From assembly GCA_022482495.1 (NCBI GenBank), contig JAKVPA010000001.1:460851-524850 (forward strand): a stretch of DNA of 64,000 nucleotides, read 5' to 3'. The DNA is from Sphaerochaeta sp. (GTDB lineage: Bacteria > Spirochaetota > Spirochaetia > Sphaerochaetales > Sphaerochaetaceae). Position numbers and translations under genes: made by a program. The first letter of the stretch is position 1; the number at the start of each line of letters is the position of its first letter. Below are positions 63,961-64,000 of the stretch, one piece after another. Under the pieces are notes generated by a model. It was not told the DNA's origin, did no database searches, and saw nothing but the letters and a program-made list of their open reading frames with translations.

Positions 63961-64000
63961 GAGATTTCCTTGTTTTCCCGCCACCCTGTCTTGACAAGGG

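Larger units (their letters stand above)
62656..64000 (+). mobile_element. IS3-family insertion sequence, copy 2 (right end outside the window)
   Basis: Same element as 42901-44255, in the same orientation. I found only two base differences: A43111/G62866, silent in OrfA, and A43340/G63095, changing Asp to Gly in OrfB. About 10 bases of its right end fall beyond the window edge, so its target duplication cannot be checked. Confidence 0.92.

Noticed and set aside
42901..64000. A composite transposon made of two IS3 copies
   Set aside because: The copies are in the same orientation, but IS3-family elements rarely move as composites, and no outer target duplication can be checked because the right end is cut off.

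Overview
The window looks like a chromosome segment from a spirochaete of the Sphaerochaeta/Treponema group. The evidence is the run of periplasmic binding proteins whose signal peptides end in FAQG, FANG or similar followed by Lys/Glu-rich residues, the many sugar, amino-acid and nucleoside ABC transporters, the absence of respiratory genes, and a GC-rich coding bias. The genus is an inference. No rRNA, tRNA, CRISPR array or replication origin was seen.

Layout. 1-9.9 kb: malic enzyme with a TetR regulator, a radical SAM/B12-type protein (one frameshift), a rhodanese-Rrf2 operon, a two-subunit CHR (chromate-type) transporter divergent from a LysR regulator, and a polar amino-acid ABC transporter. 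10.0-10.3 kb: a decayed HigA-type antitoxin. 10.4-20.3 kb: one long minus-strand operon for pectin rhamnogalacturonan use: rhaB, rhaA, rhaD, two MalFG-type permeases, a GH105 hydrolase, a GH28 hydrolase and a binding protein. 20.4-26.8 kb: an AraC regulator, rhamnose mutarotase, and a second four-gene sugar ABC transporter, probably for rhamnose. Oligosaccharides would be imported, cut in the cytoplasm, and the rhamnose sent through RhaM/RhaA/RhaB/RhaD.

26.9-34.5 kb: a GNAT acetyltransferase, a Fur-family regulator, then a minus-strand block of trpB2, a short Met-rich leader peptide, metQ-metN-metI, an HcxA-like dehydrogenase and a YbdL-like aminotransferase. This looks like a methionine uptake and keto/hydroxy-acid module. 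34.6-38.1 kb is an AT-rich accessory patch: a putative ADP-ribosyltransferase toxin with a small overlapping partner, lying between two copies of an about 85-bp repeat, next to a decayed SpoVK/CbbX-like AAA+ gene.

38.4-45.5 kb: a nucleoside cluster (BMP-type ABC transporter plus a NUP-family protein). An IS3-family element has split the bmpA signal peptide right after its first codons. 45.6-48.6 kb: hydroxyacid dehydrogenase, a UDG-fold-like protein, a sugar-phosphate isomerase-like protein and a decayed HipB-like gene. 48.7-56.2 kb: an operon of AraC-type response regulator, YesM-like kinase, an ATPase-dead ABC protein and an RbsA/RbsC/RbsB-like transporter. 56.2-62.5 kb is a defence patch: a decayed helicase-nuclease, a decayed Fic gene and its small partner, and an apparently intact RloA/RloB (AbiL-like) pair with a palindrome over its promoter. 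A second, nearly identical IS3 copy starts at 62.66 kb and runs off the window.

Two kinds of lesions should be kept apart. Several metabolic genes carry single-base indels, mostly in G/C runs, which could be sequencing errors. The HigA, HipB, Fic, helicase and SpoVK-like genes carry multiple lesions, some of them in catalytic motifs, which is real decay.
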